Positions 12,415 through 21,730 are shown, counted from the first letter of the stretch. The stretch is DNA of 64,000 bases from Deinococcus seoulensis (GCF_014648115.1 NZ_BMQM01000001.1:310001-374000); one strand, 5' to 3'. Translations and numbers: made by a program. Notes: generated by a model from the sequence alone, not told the origin.

Positions 12415-13119
12415 TTGCGACTGGCCTTCATCAGCGATCTTCATGGGAACATTCACGCCTTGACTGCGGTCAAGCGTTTTCTGTCGGAACATATCGTCAA
12501 TCAGGTGATTGTGGTGGGCGACCTTGTCGGGTACGGCGCGAGTCCGGGTCCGGTCATCGATTTCGTGAAACGCGAGGGGTGGGTGACGGGCCTGGGGTCC
12601 AGTGACATGCGCGTGGCGATGGAACTCGGGGACCGCGCGGACCGCAAGGGCGTGGCGGATCAGGTGCTGAACTGGACGAAGAAGATGCTGGCGCCCGAGC
12701 AGGTGGATTTCCTGCGTCGCCTGCCGCCGGGCGGGCGGATCACCACGCCGATCGGGCGGGTCCGGTACTTTCACGGCAGTCCGCACGACCCGGAGGCGCG
12801 TCTGGACCTGATGGCGCAGGAGCGTGAGCTGGAGGCGCTGGCCGAGACGCTGGGCGCGCGGGTGGTCGTGGTGGGCGGGTCGCACGTGCCGTTCGTGCGG
12901 GTGATCGGTGAGACGACGTTCGTGGATCCCGGCAGCGTGGGCCTGACCCTGAACCACGAGCCGGGCGCGGACGTTGCGATCGTGGATTGCGTGGGCCGCA
13001 AACCGAAGGTGTCGCTGCACAAGGTCACGTACGATTTCGCGTCGAGTGCGTTCGACATCATGGCGTGGAACCTGCCGCCCGTGATCGCGGACGTGATCCG
13101 CACCGGCCGCATGGGCTGA
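12415..13119 (+). CDS. Metallophosphoesterase, YfcE/MJ0936-like
   Basis: Calcineurin-like phosphoesterase of 234 residues. Metal-binding motifs are in order: DLHGN (D7, H9), GDLVGYG, HGSPHD and GGSHVPF. The first residues [12 protein letters not shown] fit the family perfectly, which requires the TTG start at 12415; TAGGAT lies nine bases upstream. Such proteins are often broad-specificity phosphodiesterases, and the true substrate is unknown. Divergent from lnt with about 60 bases between starts, so the two promoters overlap. Confidence 0.85.
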   Translation: MRLAFISDLHGNIHALTAVKRFLSEHIVNQVIVVGDLVGYGASPGPVIDFVKREGWVTGLGSSDMRVAMELGDRADRKGVADQVLNWTKKMLAPEQVDFLRRLPPGGRITTPIGRVRYFHGSPHDPEARLDLMAQERELEALAETLGARVVVVGGSHVPFVRVIGETTFVDPGSVGLTLNHEPGADVAIVDCVGRKPKVSLHKVTYDFASSAFDIMAWNLPPVIADVIRTGRMG

Positions 13120-13132
13120 AGCAGACAAAGGG

Positions 13133-13166
13133 AAGGCGGGGAACCTCACATGGGGTTCCCCGCCTT
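13133..13166. terminator. Bidirectional terminator between convergent genes
   Basis: AAGGCGGGGAACC pairs perfectly (13 bp) with GGTTCCCCGCCTT, ending in T residues on the plus strand and in a matching A/T arm on the minus. Lies midway between the converging phosphoesterase and aminotransferase genes. Confidence 0.8.
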
Positions 13167-13182
13167 TCATGTGCCGGTGCGT

Positions 13183-14331
13183 TCAGGCGGGAACGGGTTC
13201 CAGCGCGTCGTTGAACCGTTCGGTGAGGCCCTGCACGCCCAGCAGGTCTTCCAGGGCGTCCATCAGGGCGCGGTACGGGGCGGGGCGGGCCGTTTCACCC
13301 ATCAGACCCAGTCGCCAGATCAGGCCGGCGGTGGCGCCCAGGCCGCCCGTGACGCTGATCTCCCGCTGGCGCAGCGCGCGGCGGACGCCTGCGTCGTCGA
13401 AGCCGTCCGGGAGGCGCAGCGCGAGGACGGTGGGCAGGCGGTCTTCGGGGCGCAGCACGTAGGGCGTGAAGCCCAGCGGGGCCAGCGCCGCCTGAATGGC
13501 CTGCCCGACGTGCTGCACGCGGGCCTTGCGGTTCAGCATGCCCTCGTCCAGTGCGGCGCGCAGGGCGGCGTGCAGGGCGTAGTGCAGGTTCACGGGCACC
13601 GTGTGGTGGTAGGTGTGGCGCTCCCAGTAGTCGCGCAGGCCCTCGAAATCGCAGTACCACAGCGGGGTGGGCGTGCGGCGGGCGTGGTAGCGGGCCATGG
13701 CGCGGTCGCTGATGGCGACGGGGGCCAGGCCGGGTGGGGCGCTGAGGCATTTCTGCGCGCCGGTGTAGGCGTAGTCCACGCCCCACTCGGCCATGTGGAA
13801 GGGTTCCATCCCGGCGGTCGTGACGGCGTCCACGGTCAGGAGTGCGCCGTGCTGCCGGGCGATCTGCGCGATCTGCGGGACGGGGTTCAGGACGCCGGTG
13901 CTGGTCTCGCCGTGCACGACGGCGACCATCTGCACGCCGTTCATCTGCGCGGCCACGTCCTCGGGGTTGATGGCCTCGCCGAGTGGGGCGGTGACGAGGC
14001 GGACGTTCGCGCCGTAGCGGGCGGCCATGTCGGCCATGCGCTGCCCGAACGAGCCGTTGGCGCACACGAGGACCTCGTCGCCGTTCTCGACTAGGTTGGC
14101 GAATCCGGCTTCCATGCCGAGGCTGCCGGTTCCGGCGAGCAGCGCGGTGAAGGTGGTGTCGGTCGTGCCGTACATGGCGCGCAGGTCCGCCTGGATTTCG
14201 GTGTTCAGCGCGAAGATTTCGGGGTCCATGTGGCCGAGCATGGGTCGCATGAGGGCCTGCTGGGCGCGGGGATGGATGGGGGTGGGGCCGGGCGTCAGCA
14301 GGACGTGCTCGGTGTAGGGGTCCTCGAACAT
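13183..14331 (-). CDS. Class V aminotransferase (alanine-glyoxylate / serine-pyruvate type)
   Basis: PLP enzyme of 382 residues. The N terminus [16 protein letters not shown] and H34 of MLGHMDPE are typical of the alanine-glyoxylate/serine-pyruvate subgroup, and the Schiff-base Lys is K194 in [13 protein letters not shown]. The preceding [13 protein letters not shown] region holds the PLP-ring Asp. ATG start lies six bases after TAGGCT (leaderless). It may take part in serine-glyoxylate or related amino-group transfer; the specific donor cannot be read from sequence. The 237 bases upstream hold an AT-rich stretch and a twice-repeated CCTGTTGCGC, with no gene. Confidence 0.9.
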   Translation of the reverse strand: MFEDPYTEHVLLTPGPTPIHPRAQQALMRPMLGHMDPEIFALNTEIQADLRAMYGTTDTTFTALLAGTGSLGMEAGFANLVENGDEVLVCANGSFGQRMADMAARYGANVRLVTAPLGEAINPEDVAAQMNGVQMVAVVHGETSTGVLNPVPQIAQIARQHGALLTVDAVTTAGMEPFHMAEWGVDYAYTGAQKCLSAPPGLAPVAISDRAMARYHARRTPTPLWYCDFEGLRDYWERHTYHHTVPVNLHYALHAALRAALDEGMLNRKARVQHVGQAIQAALAPLGFTPYVLRPEDRLPTVLALRLPDGFDDAGVRRALRQREISVTGGLGATAGLIWRLGLMGETARPAPYRALMDALEDLLGVQGLTERFNDALEPVPA

Positions 14332-14568
14332 GCGGCCAGCCTAGCGCAGCCGTGTGAGTTTAGCAATCCTGTTGCGCTCATCAGCCTTCAGGGAAGTTAT
14401 ACAGGTCAATTATTGCTCATATAACCAGATAAGGCACTCCTGTTGCGCGATGCGGGCGGAAGTCTTGATTTCCGTTCAGGCGGCCGGTCACGTCCGGCAA
14501 GACCGCAGGCCACGGACTGGCGGCAAGCCGTCACGTTCTGCCACCGGTCAGCGTCTAGCATGACCGTC

Positions 14569-15276
14569 ATGACCACCCAGCCTCCGCTCCGCGCCGTCCT
14601 GTTCGACCGGGACGACACCATCGCCTACACCGACCCCGGCGTGTACCGCGAGGCCGCCCTGTGGGCCGCGCAGACCTTCGGACTCGACCCGCGCGAGGTC
14701 GGCGCGGGCATGCAGGCCCAGTGGCAGGAACGGGCGTTCACGTGGTGGCACCTGCGTACCCAGGCCGACGAGGACACCTTCTGGAACGAGTACAGCGCCG
14801 AACTGGCCGCCCGCCTGAACCTCACGGACACCCAGGCGCAGCAACTGTCGGCACGCTACCCGTACGAGGCGTTCATGAAACCCGTCCCGGACGCCCGCGC
14901 GGTCCTGACCGAACTGCGCGCCCGTGGCCTGCGCCTGGGCGTGCTGAGCAACACGCTGCCCAGCATCGACCGCACCCTGGAATTCCTGGGCCTGAACGAC
15001 CTGATCGACGTGGCCGTCGCCACCTGCACCGTCGGCATTCACAAACCCGAACCCGGCGCGTACCGGCACGCCCTGAACGCCCTGGGCCTGGACGCCCCCG
15101 AGGTCCTGTTCATCGACGACAAGCAGGAGAACGTGGACGCCGCCCTCGCCCTGGGCATGCACGCCGCGCTGATCGACCTGAGCGGCGAAACCCCGGGCGC
15201 CCTGCACGACCTCGGCGGGGTGTCCAGACTGGTGGACCGCCTCGGCGTCGCCTCCCCCACCGCCGACACCCGATGA
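14569..15276 (+). CDS. HAD-superfamily hydrolase (subfamily IA-like)
   Basis: A 235-residue phosphatase-type protein. HAD motif I is FDRDDT (nucleophile D and acid D), motif II LGVLSNT, motif III Lys in GIHKPEPGAY, and motif IV FIDDKQENV. A helical cap sits between motifs I and II. ATG at 14569 follows TAGCAT (14556-14561) by seven bases, so a leaderless start is preferred over the in-frame ATG at 14560. The stop overlaps the dipeptidase start (ATGA). Likely a phosphoglycolate-phosphatase-like enzyme, but substrate is unknown. Confidence 0.85.
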   Translation: MTTQPPLRAVLFDRDDTIAYTDPGVYREAALWAAQTFGLDPREVGAGMQAQWQERAFTWWHLRTQADEDTFWNEYSAELAARLNLTDTQAQQLSARYPYEAFMKPVPDARAVLTELRARGLRLGVLSNTLPSIDRTLEFLGLNDLIDVAVATCTVGIHKPEPGAYRHALNALGLDAPEVLFIDDKQENVDAALALGMHAALIDLSGETPGALHDLGGVSRLVDRLGVASPTADTR

Positions 15277-16283
15277 CCGACACGCACCTGCCCGGCACCC
15301 ACCTGATTGACGGGCACCTGGACCTCGCCATGAACGCCCTGGACGGCCGGGACCTGACCCTCCCCCTGGACGCCCTGCGCGCCGCTGACCCCGTGCCGGG
15401 CCAGACGGCCACCGTGACGCTGCCGGAGCTGCGCCTGTCGGGCGTGCGCGTGTGCTTCGGGACGCTGTTCGCCCTGCCCGCCAGCCCCGACACTCCCGGC
15501 GGGTACACCGACCACGCGGGCGCCCGCGCGCAGGCACTGGCGCAACTGGACGAGTACCACCGCCTGCAGGACGCCGGGCACCTGACCCTGCTCACCTCGG
15601 CCGCCGGAGTGACGGCACACCTCGACTCCCCGGAAGCGCCGCTGGGCGTGGTCCTGCTGATGGAAGGCGCCGACCCCATCCGCGACGCCGCCGACCTGCC
15701 CTTCTGGGTCGAGCGGGGCGTGCGCGTCATCGGCCCGGCCTGGGGCCGCACCCGTTACGCCGGAGGCACCGACGCGCCCGGACCTCTCACGCCCGCCGGG
15801 GTGGACCTCGTAACCGCCATGCGGGACCTGAACGTCACGCTGGAGGCCTCGCACCTCGACGATCACGCCTTCTGGGATGCCGCGCAGATCGGGCCGCGAC
15901 TGATCGCCACGCACGCCAACAGCCGCGCCCTGGTGCCCGGAAACCGCCACCTGACCGACGACATGGCCCGTGCCATCGCCGCAGCGGACGGCGTGATCGG
16001 ACTGGTCCTCCTGAACCGCTTCATCCGCCCACTCCCGGAAGGTAGCCTGGACCGCGTGCCCCTGGCCGCGCTGGCTGACCACGCCCGCCACTACGCCGAC
16101 CTGATCGGCTGGGACCGCGTGGCCCTCGGCACCGACCTCGACGGAGGCTTCGGTGCCGAGAAGACGCCCGCCGGTATCGACCGCTACGCGCACGTGCCCC
16201 GGGTGCTGGACGAACTGCCCGCCGGGGTCCGTCAGAGCGTGGCGTGGGGGAACTGGGCACGCTGGCTCACCACGCACCTGTAA
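15273..16283 (+). CDS. M19 (renal/membrane) dipeptidase family protein
   Basis: Zinc dipeptidase fold of 336 residues, with no signal peptide, so cytoplasmic. Metal ligands: HxD (H15, D17) near the N terminus, the bridging E in LLMEGADPI, H in IATHANS and the catalytic-site D in GTDLDGG. M19 enzymes cleave dipeptides, including those with a D-residue. Translationally coupled to the HAD gene upstream by an ATGA overlap. Given the murein-peptide genes 1.5 kb downstream, release of amino acids from recycled wall dipeptides is a reasonable but unproven role. Confidence 0.88.
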   Translation: MTDTHLPGTHLIDGHLDLAMNALDGRDLTLPLDALRAADPVPGQTATVTLPELRLSGVRVCFGTLFALPASPDTPGGYTDHAGARAQALAQLDEYHRLQDAGHLTLLTSAAGVTAHLDSPEAPLGVVLLMEGADPIRDAADLPFWVERGVRVIGPAWGRTRYAGGTDAPGPLTPAGVDLVTAMRDLNVTLEASHLDDHAFWDAAQIGPRLIATHANSRALVPGNRHLTDDMARAIAAADGVIGLVLLNRFIRPLPEGSLDRVPLAALADHARHYADLIGWDRVALGTDLDGGFGAEKTPAGIDRYAHVPRVLDELPAGVRQSVAWGNWARWLTTHL

Positions 16284-16325
16284 GACGGACTCCGATACGG
16301 ACGCCCCTGCTCTACACTCGGCCGC

Positions 16326-17015
16326 GTGCATCTTGTGCTGATCCGTCACGCCCAGTCCCTCAACAACCGGCTGTACGCACAGACGGGCGGTAAGGAAGGC
16401 CGGCATCCGGACCCGCCTCTGAGCGACCTGGGCTTGGAGCAGGCGCGACTGCTCGGCGAGGCCGCCAACCGCATTCCGCACCTCGGGTCGCTGACGCACC
16501 TTTACAGCAGCCTCACCACGCGCGCCGTTCAGACGGTGGCCCCACTGGCGACGGCCCTCTCGCTGCCTGTTCAGGGAACGGACGCCCTGCACGAGATCGG
16601 CGGGCTGTACCTGGGTCAGCTGACCGGCCCGCGCACGCCCACCGCCGGGCAGACCCGGCAGACGTTGCAACGGATCTGCCCTGAGTTACGCTGGCCCGCC
16701 CATCTGGACAGCCGGGCTGCCTGGGACGGTGGCTTCGAGGAGAACGACGAGCAGGTGTACGCAGACCGCGCCCTGACGGTCCTGCGCGACCTGCGGGCCC
16801 GCCACGCCGTGACGGATCGCGTGGGTCTGATCACGCACCAGAACTTCGCGCAGTTCCTGCTGGCCGCGCTGCTGGGCAGTCCCCTGAGCCGGCTGCCTGC
16901 CAAACTGGTGCTGGACAACACCGCCACCTGCGAGCTGGAACTCGGTGCGCGCGGCACCCGGCTGCTGTTCCTGAACCGGCACGATCACCTGCCTGGGGAC
17001 ATGGTGACGAACTGA
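16326..17015 (+). CDS. Histidine phosphatase family protein
   Basis: A 229-residue phosphoglycerate-mutase-like protein. The RHG-type motif appears as LIRHAQSLNN (phospho-His H8), and the second catalytic His is in GLITHQNFAQF. GTG start follows TACACT (16313-16318) by seven bases (leaderless). Since the motif is RHA rather than RHG and the acidic middle region differs from true mutases, a phosphatase role is more likely. The upstream 40 bases hold a fragment of the family 2 repeat terminus (ACGGACTCCGAT). Confidence 0.8.
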   Translation: MHLVLIRHAQSLNNRLYAQTGGKEGRHPDPPLSDLGLEQARLLGEAANRIPHLGSLTHLYSSLTTRAVQTVAPLATALSLPVQGTDALHEIGGLYLGQLTGPRTPTAGQTRQTLQRICPELRWPAHLDSRAAWDGGFEENDEQVYADRALTVLRDLRARHAVTDRVGLITHQNFAQFLLAALLGSPLSRLPAKLVLDNTATCELELGARGTRLLFLNRHDHLPGDMVTN

Positions 17016-17059
17016 GTATTGAACTGAACGGCAGTGAGGATGGTCAGGGGCAGGCGGAT

Positions 17060-17722
17060 TCAGGGCTCGGGCGTGTAGAGCGGCGCGGCGGGCACGGCTC
17101 CGTCGGTGGTGCTGCTGAAATAGACCCACCATACGATCCGGGCCGAAGGATCTTTACGCGCAGCGTCGAACGCCGCGGCCGAGGCATCAGTGCCTTTGAT
17201 GAAGTACCAGCTGTACACCGGCGTCCACACGTTCAGTTTCGGGGGTGTCATCTGAATGACTTCGGGGCTGCCCCCGGTCGCATCAGCCCGGTCACCCAGG
17301 CCTATGCACTGCTTGGCCAGGTTGGTCTCCGAAGCAGTGCTGGCCCCGAAAATCGCCAGCTGCTGATCAGGCGCGCAGGGGTGAATGCCGGGCAAGCTGA
17401 GGGGGGCGGCTCCCTTGCCCCGTCCGATCGGATCGCCGGCCAGGCCCACCATCAACCGGACAGGCTTGCGGAAGTCGTACACATACAGCGAATGCATGCC
17501 CTGGTAGCTGGCGGCGTCTTTCTCTTCTGCTGTGCCGAGCTGACTGACCACCCGGATGATCGCCTGTTTCGTGCCGGCCGGTGCGGTGACCGTGATGGCC
17601 CCAAAGTTGCCCAGCAGCGCCGACACTTCGGTCGCATTCAGCGGCGAGACACTCTGGCTGGAGGCCGCCGGAACACTGAGGGTCAGGGCGGCCAGGGTCA
17701 ACAGGGCACGGGAATGCGTCAT
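17060..17722 (-). CDS. Secreted protein of unknown function
   Basis: A 220-residue protein with a signal peptide (about residues 1-22, cleavage near ASS-QS). ATG follows TAGGCT by six bases (leaderless), which supports a real gene. The mature part contains two Cys residues (PGIHPCAPD, AKQCIGLG) that could form a disulfide, and a C-terminal segment rich in aromatic residues (VYSWYFIKG, IVWWVYFSS). I recognise no family. It converges with the histidine phosphatase gene and is divergent from the peptidase operon. Confidence 0.65.
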   Translation of the reverse strand: MTHSRALLTLAALTLSVPAASSQSVSPLNATEVSALLGNFGAITVTAPAGTKQAIIRVVSQLGTAEEKDAASYQGMHSLYVYDFRKPVRLMVGLAGDPIGRGKGAAPLSLPGIHPCAPDQQLAIFGASTASETNLAKQCIGLGDRADATGGSPEVIQMTPPKLNVWTPVYSWYFIKGTDASAAAFDAARKDPSARIVWWVYFSSTTDGAVPAAPLYTPEP

Positions 17723-17840
17723 GCGCCGAGCCTAACACCCGTTTCAGGCGCGGCGGGCCGCACATGACGTGCAGTCCTGCACCCACTGGCCTGCACCACC
17801 TGCGCCCCGTTCTGTCCGGTGGGGCCGTAGGCTGTGGGGC

Positions 17841-18728
17841 GTGAGTTCCACTGATGTCGTTCTGGATGCGCGTGTGCACGCGTTCGATCCGGCCATGCGC
17901 GTGGCCGAGGAGGCCCTGCGGGGCCAGCTGGTGGGGGCCGGGTGGCGGTTCGTGCAGCCGGTGGCGGCCGTGACGGGCCGCTCGCGCCTGAGCCTGCGCG
18001 CGGCCCCGGACGCCGATTCGGCGCAGGTGAGCGAGGCCCTGCCGGGCGAGCCGCTGGAGTTGCTGTGGGAGGACGGGACCGGCTGGGCGCGCGTGCGGAC
18101 CGTGCATGACGGCTACCTGGGTTGGGCGCGGGCGGACGGGTTGCTGCCGCGCGGGCCGTCCGGAAACGGCGAGTTGATGGTGACGGCGCTGCGGGCGCAT
18201 GCCTTCGCGGGGCCGCGCATCAGTCGGCCGGTCCTGGCGGAACTGGCGCTGGGGGCGCGTCTCACGCGGGCGTTCGGTGAGGTTGTCGAGGAGGAGCACC
18301 GCCGCTGGGTGCCGGTCATCCTGCCGGACGGGCAGGACGCGTGGGTGCAGGAGGTCACGCTGGCCATCCTGCGCGACGAGGATGCGGCGGCCCTGGCCCT
18401 GCGGTTCCTGGAGACGCCGTACCTGTGGGGCGGGCGTAGCGCGTGGGGGCTGGACTGCTCGGGCCTGACGCAGGTGGTGTACGGCGCGTTCGGGCGTGCG
18501 TTGCCGCGTGACGCGGACCAGCAGCAGGCGGCCCTGACTCCCGTGCAGACGGCGCGGCGTGGGGATCTGGTGTTCTTCCCCGGTCACGTGGGCGTGATGC
18601 TGGATGACCGGCGACTGGTGCACGCGAACGCCACGCACATGCGTGTGAGTGTCGAGACGCTCGGCGAGGGCGAGTACGGCACGCGGCTTGCGGCAACGGT
18701 CAGCGGTTTCGGACGGTGGGCGCAGTGA
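17841..18728 (+). CDS. SH3b-NlpC/P60 peptidase, YkfC-like (murein peptide recycling)
   Basis: A 295-residue protein with two bacterial SH3 regions (about 35-105 and 110-175) and a C-terminal NlpC/P60 Cys peptidase with triad C206 (LDCSGL), H249 (GHVGVM) and H261 (VHANA). No signal peptide is present, matching B. subtilis YkfC, a cytoplasmic gamma-D-glutamyl-diamino-acid endopeptidase that releases L-Ala-D-Glu from recycled peptides. GTG start follows TAGGCT (17828-17833) by seven bases. The stop overlaps the epimerase start (GTGA), as in the ykf operon logic, which strongly supports the functional call. Confidence 0.85.
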   Translation: MSSTDVVLDARVHAFDPAMRVAEEALRGQLVGAGWRFVQPVAAVTGRSRLSLRAAPDADSAQVSEALPGEPLELLWEDGTGWARVRTVHDGYLGWARADGLLPRGPSGNGELMVTALRAHAFAGPRISRPVLAELALGARLTRAFGEVVEEEHRRWVPVILPDGQDAWVQEVTLAILRDEDAAALALRFLETPYLWGGRSAWGLDCSGLTQVVYGAFGRALPRDADQQQAALTPVQTARRGDLVFFPGHVGVMLDDRRLVHANATHMRVSVETLGEGEYGTRLAATVSGFGRWAQ

Positions 18729-19762
18729 CTTCCGCGACCTCCCCCGCACTGACCTGGGAGACGCTGGACCTGCACACGGCGCAACCGTTCGGGATTGCCC
18801 GCTGGACGCACAGCACGTACCCGCGAACCTTCGTCACGCTGACGCACGCGGGCCTGACCGGGCAGGGCGAGGCCGCCCCGAACGCCTTCTACGGCGAGAC
18901 GCGCGGCACCGTCGAGGCCATCCTGCCGCTCCTCGCAGACGCCCTGACCGACCCGTGGGACTGGGACGGTCTGCACGCCCGCCTCACGGCCCGCATGCCG
19001 CACGACCATCCCAGCGTGAAGTGCGCGCTGGAGATGGCGGCTGTCGATTGGTGCGCGCAGGCGGCGGGCGTCCCGGTCTGGCGGTTGCTGGGCCTGAGCC
19101 CCGCGCCGCTACCCGAGAGCAGTTACACGGTCAGCATCGCCGATACCGCCGCCATGCGGGAACAGGCGCGGGACGCGGTCGCCCGTGGGCACGGTGTCCT
19201 GAAGGTCAAGCTCGGCACGGACCGCGACGAGGCGATCCTTGAGGCGCTGCGCGAGGAGGCGCCGCACGTCGCGCTGCGCGTGGACGCGAACGCCGCCTGG
19301 ACGCGCACGCAGGCCCGCCGGATGCTGGGCGTGCTGGACGCCGCCCGCGTGGAATTCGTCGAGCAACCCCTGGCGGCCGGCGACCTCGACGGACACGCGG
19401 CGCTGCGGGCTGTGTCCACCGTGCCCATCGTCGCGGACGAGAGCCTGCACCACGTCTCGGACGTGACCTCGCTGGCCCGCGCCTTCGACGGCGTGAACCT
19501 GAAACTCGCCAAGCTGGGCGGCCCCCTCCAGGCGCTCGCGGCCATGAGACTGGCGCGCGCGCACGGCCTTCAGGTCATGATGGGCTGCATGATCGAGAGC
19601 AGCCTCGGCATCGCCGCCGCCGCGCACCTCGCCGGAGCGTGCGACTGGGCCGACCTGGACGGCGCGCTCCTGCTGGCCGACGATCCGTTCACGGGCCTGG
19701 AGTGGCAGGCCGGGCACCTGACCCGCCCGCAGGAGAGCGGCTGGGGCGTGCGGCGCGCATGA
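18725..19762 (+). CDS. Dipeptide epimerase (L-Ala-D/L-Glu epimerase, enolase superfamily)
   Basis: A 345-residue muconate-lactonizing-subgroup enzyme. The catalytic KxK is K160/K162, metal ligands are D187, E213 and D238, and the opposite-face Lys lies in NLKLAKLGG (K260/K263). The C-terminal barrel motif MMGCMIESS is characteristic of Ala-Glu epimerases rather than o-succinylbenzoate synthases. Chosen GTG at 18725 overlaps the peptidase stop. It would convert L-Ala-D-Glu to L-Ala-L-Glu for cleavage by dipeptidases. The next gene overlaps by ATGA. Confidence 0.88.
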   Translation: MTSATSPALTWETLDLHTAQPFGIARWTHSTYPRTFVTLTHAGLTGQGEAAPNAFYGETRGTVEAILPLLADALTDPWDWDGLHARLTARMPHDHPSVKCALEMAAVDWCAQAAGVPVWRLLGLSPAPLPESSYTVSIADTAAMREQARDAVARGHGVLKVKLGTDRDEAILEALREEAPHVALRVDANAAWTRTQARRMLGVLDAARVEFVEQPLAAGDLDGHAALRAVSTVPIVADESLHHVSDVTSLARAFDGVNLKLAKLGGPLQALAAMRLARAHGLQVMMGCMIESSLGIAAAAHLAGACDWADLDGALLLADDPFTGLEWQAGHLTRPQESGWGVRRA

Positions 19763-20967
19763 ATCCCGTGCGCGTGGCGATCATCGGCTGCGGAAACCGG
19801 GGCGCGGACGTGTACGCCCGGTATCTGGCCGCGCAGGGGGCGGTGATCACGCATGTGGTCGAACCGCGCCCCGCCCGCCTCGCGGAGGTCGCCGCGCGCC
19901 ACGGCATCCCTCCGCAGGCGCAGTTCACGCACTGGGACGCCTTCCTCGCGCAGGGCCGCGTGACCGACGCCGTCGTGATCGCCACGCCCGACCATGACCA
20001 CGTGCAACCCTGCCTGCGCGCCCTGCAAATCGGGTACGACGTGCTGCTGGAGAAACCCGTCTGCCTGCACCCGCACGAACTCGACCTGCTCCTGACCGCC
20101 GAGGCCGCCTCGACCGGCACCGTCACCGTCTGCCACGTCCTGCGGACCACCGCCTTCTTCATGGCCGTCCAACAGGTCGCCGCGTCCGGCCGCCTCGGGC
20201 AACTGGTCGGCGTTCAGCACGCCGAGAATGTCGCCCACTGGCATTACGCGCACTCGTACGTGCGCGGCAACTGGCGCGCCAGTCCGCCCGCCGCGCCGTT
20301 CCTGCTCGCCAAGGCCTGCCACGACCTCGACCTGCTCCGCACCCTGGCCGCCAACCCCCCGAAGCGCATCAGCAGCGAGGGCGCCCTGCATCACTTCCGG
20401 CCCGAACACGCCCCACCCGGCGCGACCGACCGCTGCGTCACCTGCCCCGTCCAGGACTGCCCGTCCGACGCGCGGCGCATCTACCTCACCCGCGACCCGC
20501 ACGCGTGGCCCGTCACGGTCCTCACCGCCGGCGGCCAGACCCTCGAAGAAGCACTGCAAGACGGCCCGTACGGCGAGTGCGTGTACCTGGGCCGCAACAA
20601 CGTCACCGACCACCAGACCGCCACCGTCACCTTCCAGGGCGGCGTGACCGCGCAACTCACCGTCAGCGCCTTCACGCACAACAACACCCGCACCCTCAAA
20701 CTCCTCGGTACGCACGGCGAACTCCGCGCCCACATGGAACGCGGCGAACTCGAACTCCACGACTTCCGCACCGGCCACAGCGAACGCTGGACCGTCAACA
20801 CCACCGGCAACCACGGCGGCGGCGACCAGGGCCTCGTTCAGGGCTGGCTGGCGTTCCTGCGCGGCCAGTCTCCCCCACCCACCCCACTCGCCGAATCGCT
20901 CGACTCGCACCGCATGGCCTTCGCCGCCGAGGAATCCCGGCTGACGGGGCGGACAGTGGAGGTGTGA
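19759..20967 (+). CDS. Gfo/Idh/MocA family oxidoreductase
   Basis: A 402-residue NAD(P)-dependent oxidoreductase. The Rossmann motif VAIIGCGNRGADVY is at the N terminus, the EKPVCLHP loop with the catalytic-region Lys at about 97, and a C-terminal alpha/beta substrate domain. A Cys cluster (RCVTCPVQDCPSDARR) in the C domain could bind a metal and is seen in some subgroup members. Coupled to the epimerase gene by an ATGA overlap, so it belongs to the same operon; it may process a sugar or amino-sugar fragment of the cell wall, but that is inference from context. Confidence 0.87.
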   Translation: MNPVRVAIIGCGNRGADVYARYLAAQGAVITHVVEPRPARLAEVAARHGIPPQAQFTHWDAFLAQGRVTDAVVIATPDHDHVQPCLRALQIGYDVLLEKPVCLHPHELDLLLTAEAASTGTVTVCHVLRTTAFFMAVQQVAASGRLGQLVGVQHAENVAHWHYAHSYVRGNWRASPPAAPFLLAKACHDLDLLRTLAANPPKRISSEGALHHFRPEHAPPGATDRCVTCPVQDCPSDARRIYLTRDPHAWPVTVLTAGGQTLEEALQDGPYGECVYLGRNNVTDHQTATVTFQGGVTAQLTVSAFTHNNTRTLKLLGTHGELRAHMERGELELHDFRTGHSERWTVNTTGNHGGGDQGLVQGWLAFLRGQSPPPTPLAESLDSHRMAFAAEESRLTGRTVEV

Positions 20968-21011
20968 GACTCAGCGTCAGCGGAGTGAGCAGAGCACAGC
21001 AGTTGTGAGTT

Positions 21012-21047
21012 AGTGAAATGATTCACGATTGATCTGGGTCGTGAAAA
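21012..21047 (+). repeat. Short palindromic repeat, family 1, copy C
   Basis: AGTGAAATGATTCACGATT, then GATCTGGGTCGTGAAAA. It sits between the convergent oxidoreductase and histidine phosphatase genes, immediately before a hairpin. Confidence 0.7.
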
Positions 21048-21076
21048 AAGGCGCCCTTTATCCCTGAGGTGCCTTT
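21047..21076. terminator. Hairpin between convergent genes
   Basis: AAAGGCGCC pairs with GGTGCCTTT (one mismatch) around a 12-base loop; A-rich on the left and T-rich on the right, so it can work in both directions. Adjacent to repeat copy C. Confidence 0.55.
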
Positions 21077-21087
21077 CTGATGGTTTC

Positions 21088-21708
21088 TCAGCCCGGAACG
21101 CTCTGCCCCACCTGCTCTGCCTGCCAGCCGCCAGCCACGCGCATTAGCACCGTGTAATCGGTGTTCCCGTGCACCAGTTGCCTGCCCGCCCACACATCCT
21201 CGATGTCCAGGCCCAGCAGTGCCGCCAGCCCGATCCGGATGATGCCTCCGTGCGAGACCAGCGCGGCGTCCGTGCCGTCCGGCAGGGCGTTCACGTCCGA
21301 GATGAAGCGGGCAGCGATCTCGCCGAAGGTCTCCCCTCCGGCGAAGCCCAGAGTGCCGTCAGGCAGGCGCAATTTCTCCGGGTGGGCGTTCAGGGCCGAG
21401 TACGGCTGCCCGGCCCAGTCGCCGCAGTCCACCTCGTGAATGCCGTTCAGGACCTGCACCGGCACACCCAGCGCCCCGGCCAGGGGGGCGGCCGTCTGCT
21501 GGGCACGCCGGTAACGGCTGGCATACACCGCCTGCGGGCGCGGCAGCTGGCGCAGCAGGTGCGTGGCCAGCGCGCGGGCCTGGGCGTGCCCGGTGTCGTT
21601 CAGTTCGTCGTTCGCGCTGACCGGGCCACGCAGGATGCCCGCCTCGTTCCCGGCGGTCTCGCCGTGCCGGATGATCCATACCCGCGTGCCTGCCGCCGTA
21701 CCTGTCAT
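21088..21708 (-). CDS. Histidine phosphatase family protein (second)
   Basis: A 206-residue phosphatase of the phosphoglycerate-mutase-like superfamily with the classical RHGET motif (IIRHGETAGNE) and second His in ALVSHGGIIRIGL. The acidic residue of HEVDCGDWAG is also in place. Length and motifs match CobC/GpmB-like broad phosphatases. ATG at 21708 lies seven bases after TACACT, so I take the leaderless start rather than the in-frame upstream ATG at 21729. Confidence 0.85.
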   Translation of the reverse strand: MTGTAAGTRVWIIRHGETAGNEAGILRGPVSANDELNDTGHAQARALATHLLRQLPRPQAVYASRYRRAQQTAAPLAGALGVPVQVLNGIHEVDCGDWAGQPYSALNAHPEKLRLPDGTLGFAGGETFGEIAARFISDVNALPDGTDAALVSHGGIIRIGLAALLGLDIEDVWAGRQLVHGNTDYTVLMRVAGGWQAEQVGQSVPG

Positions 21709-21730
21709 GTCCGGCAGTGTACCGGGCACA

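Noticed and set aside
14369..14448. Direct repeat CCTGTTGCGC twice in the aminotransferase/HAD intergenic gap
   Set aside because: Ten bases repeated 70 bases apart in an otherwise plain region; noted as weak and possibly chance.
16284..16302. Another copy of repeat family 2
   Set aside because: Only the terminal ACGGACTCCGAT plus a short echo is present, with no internal stem; may be a decayed remnant.
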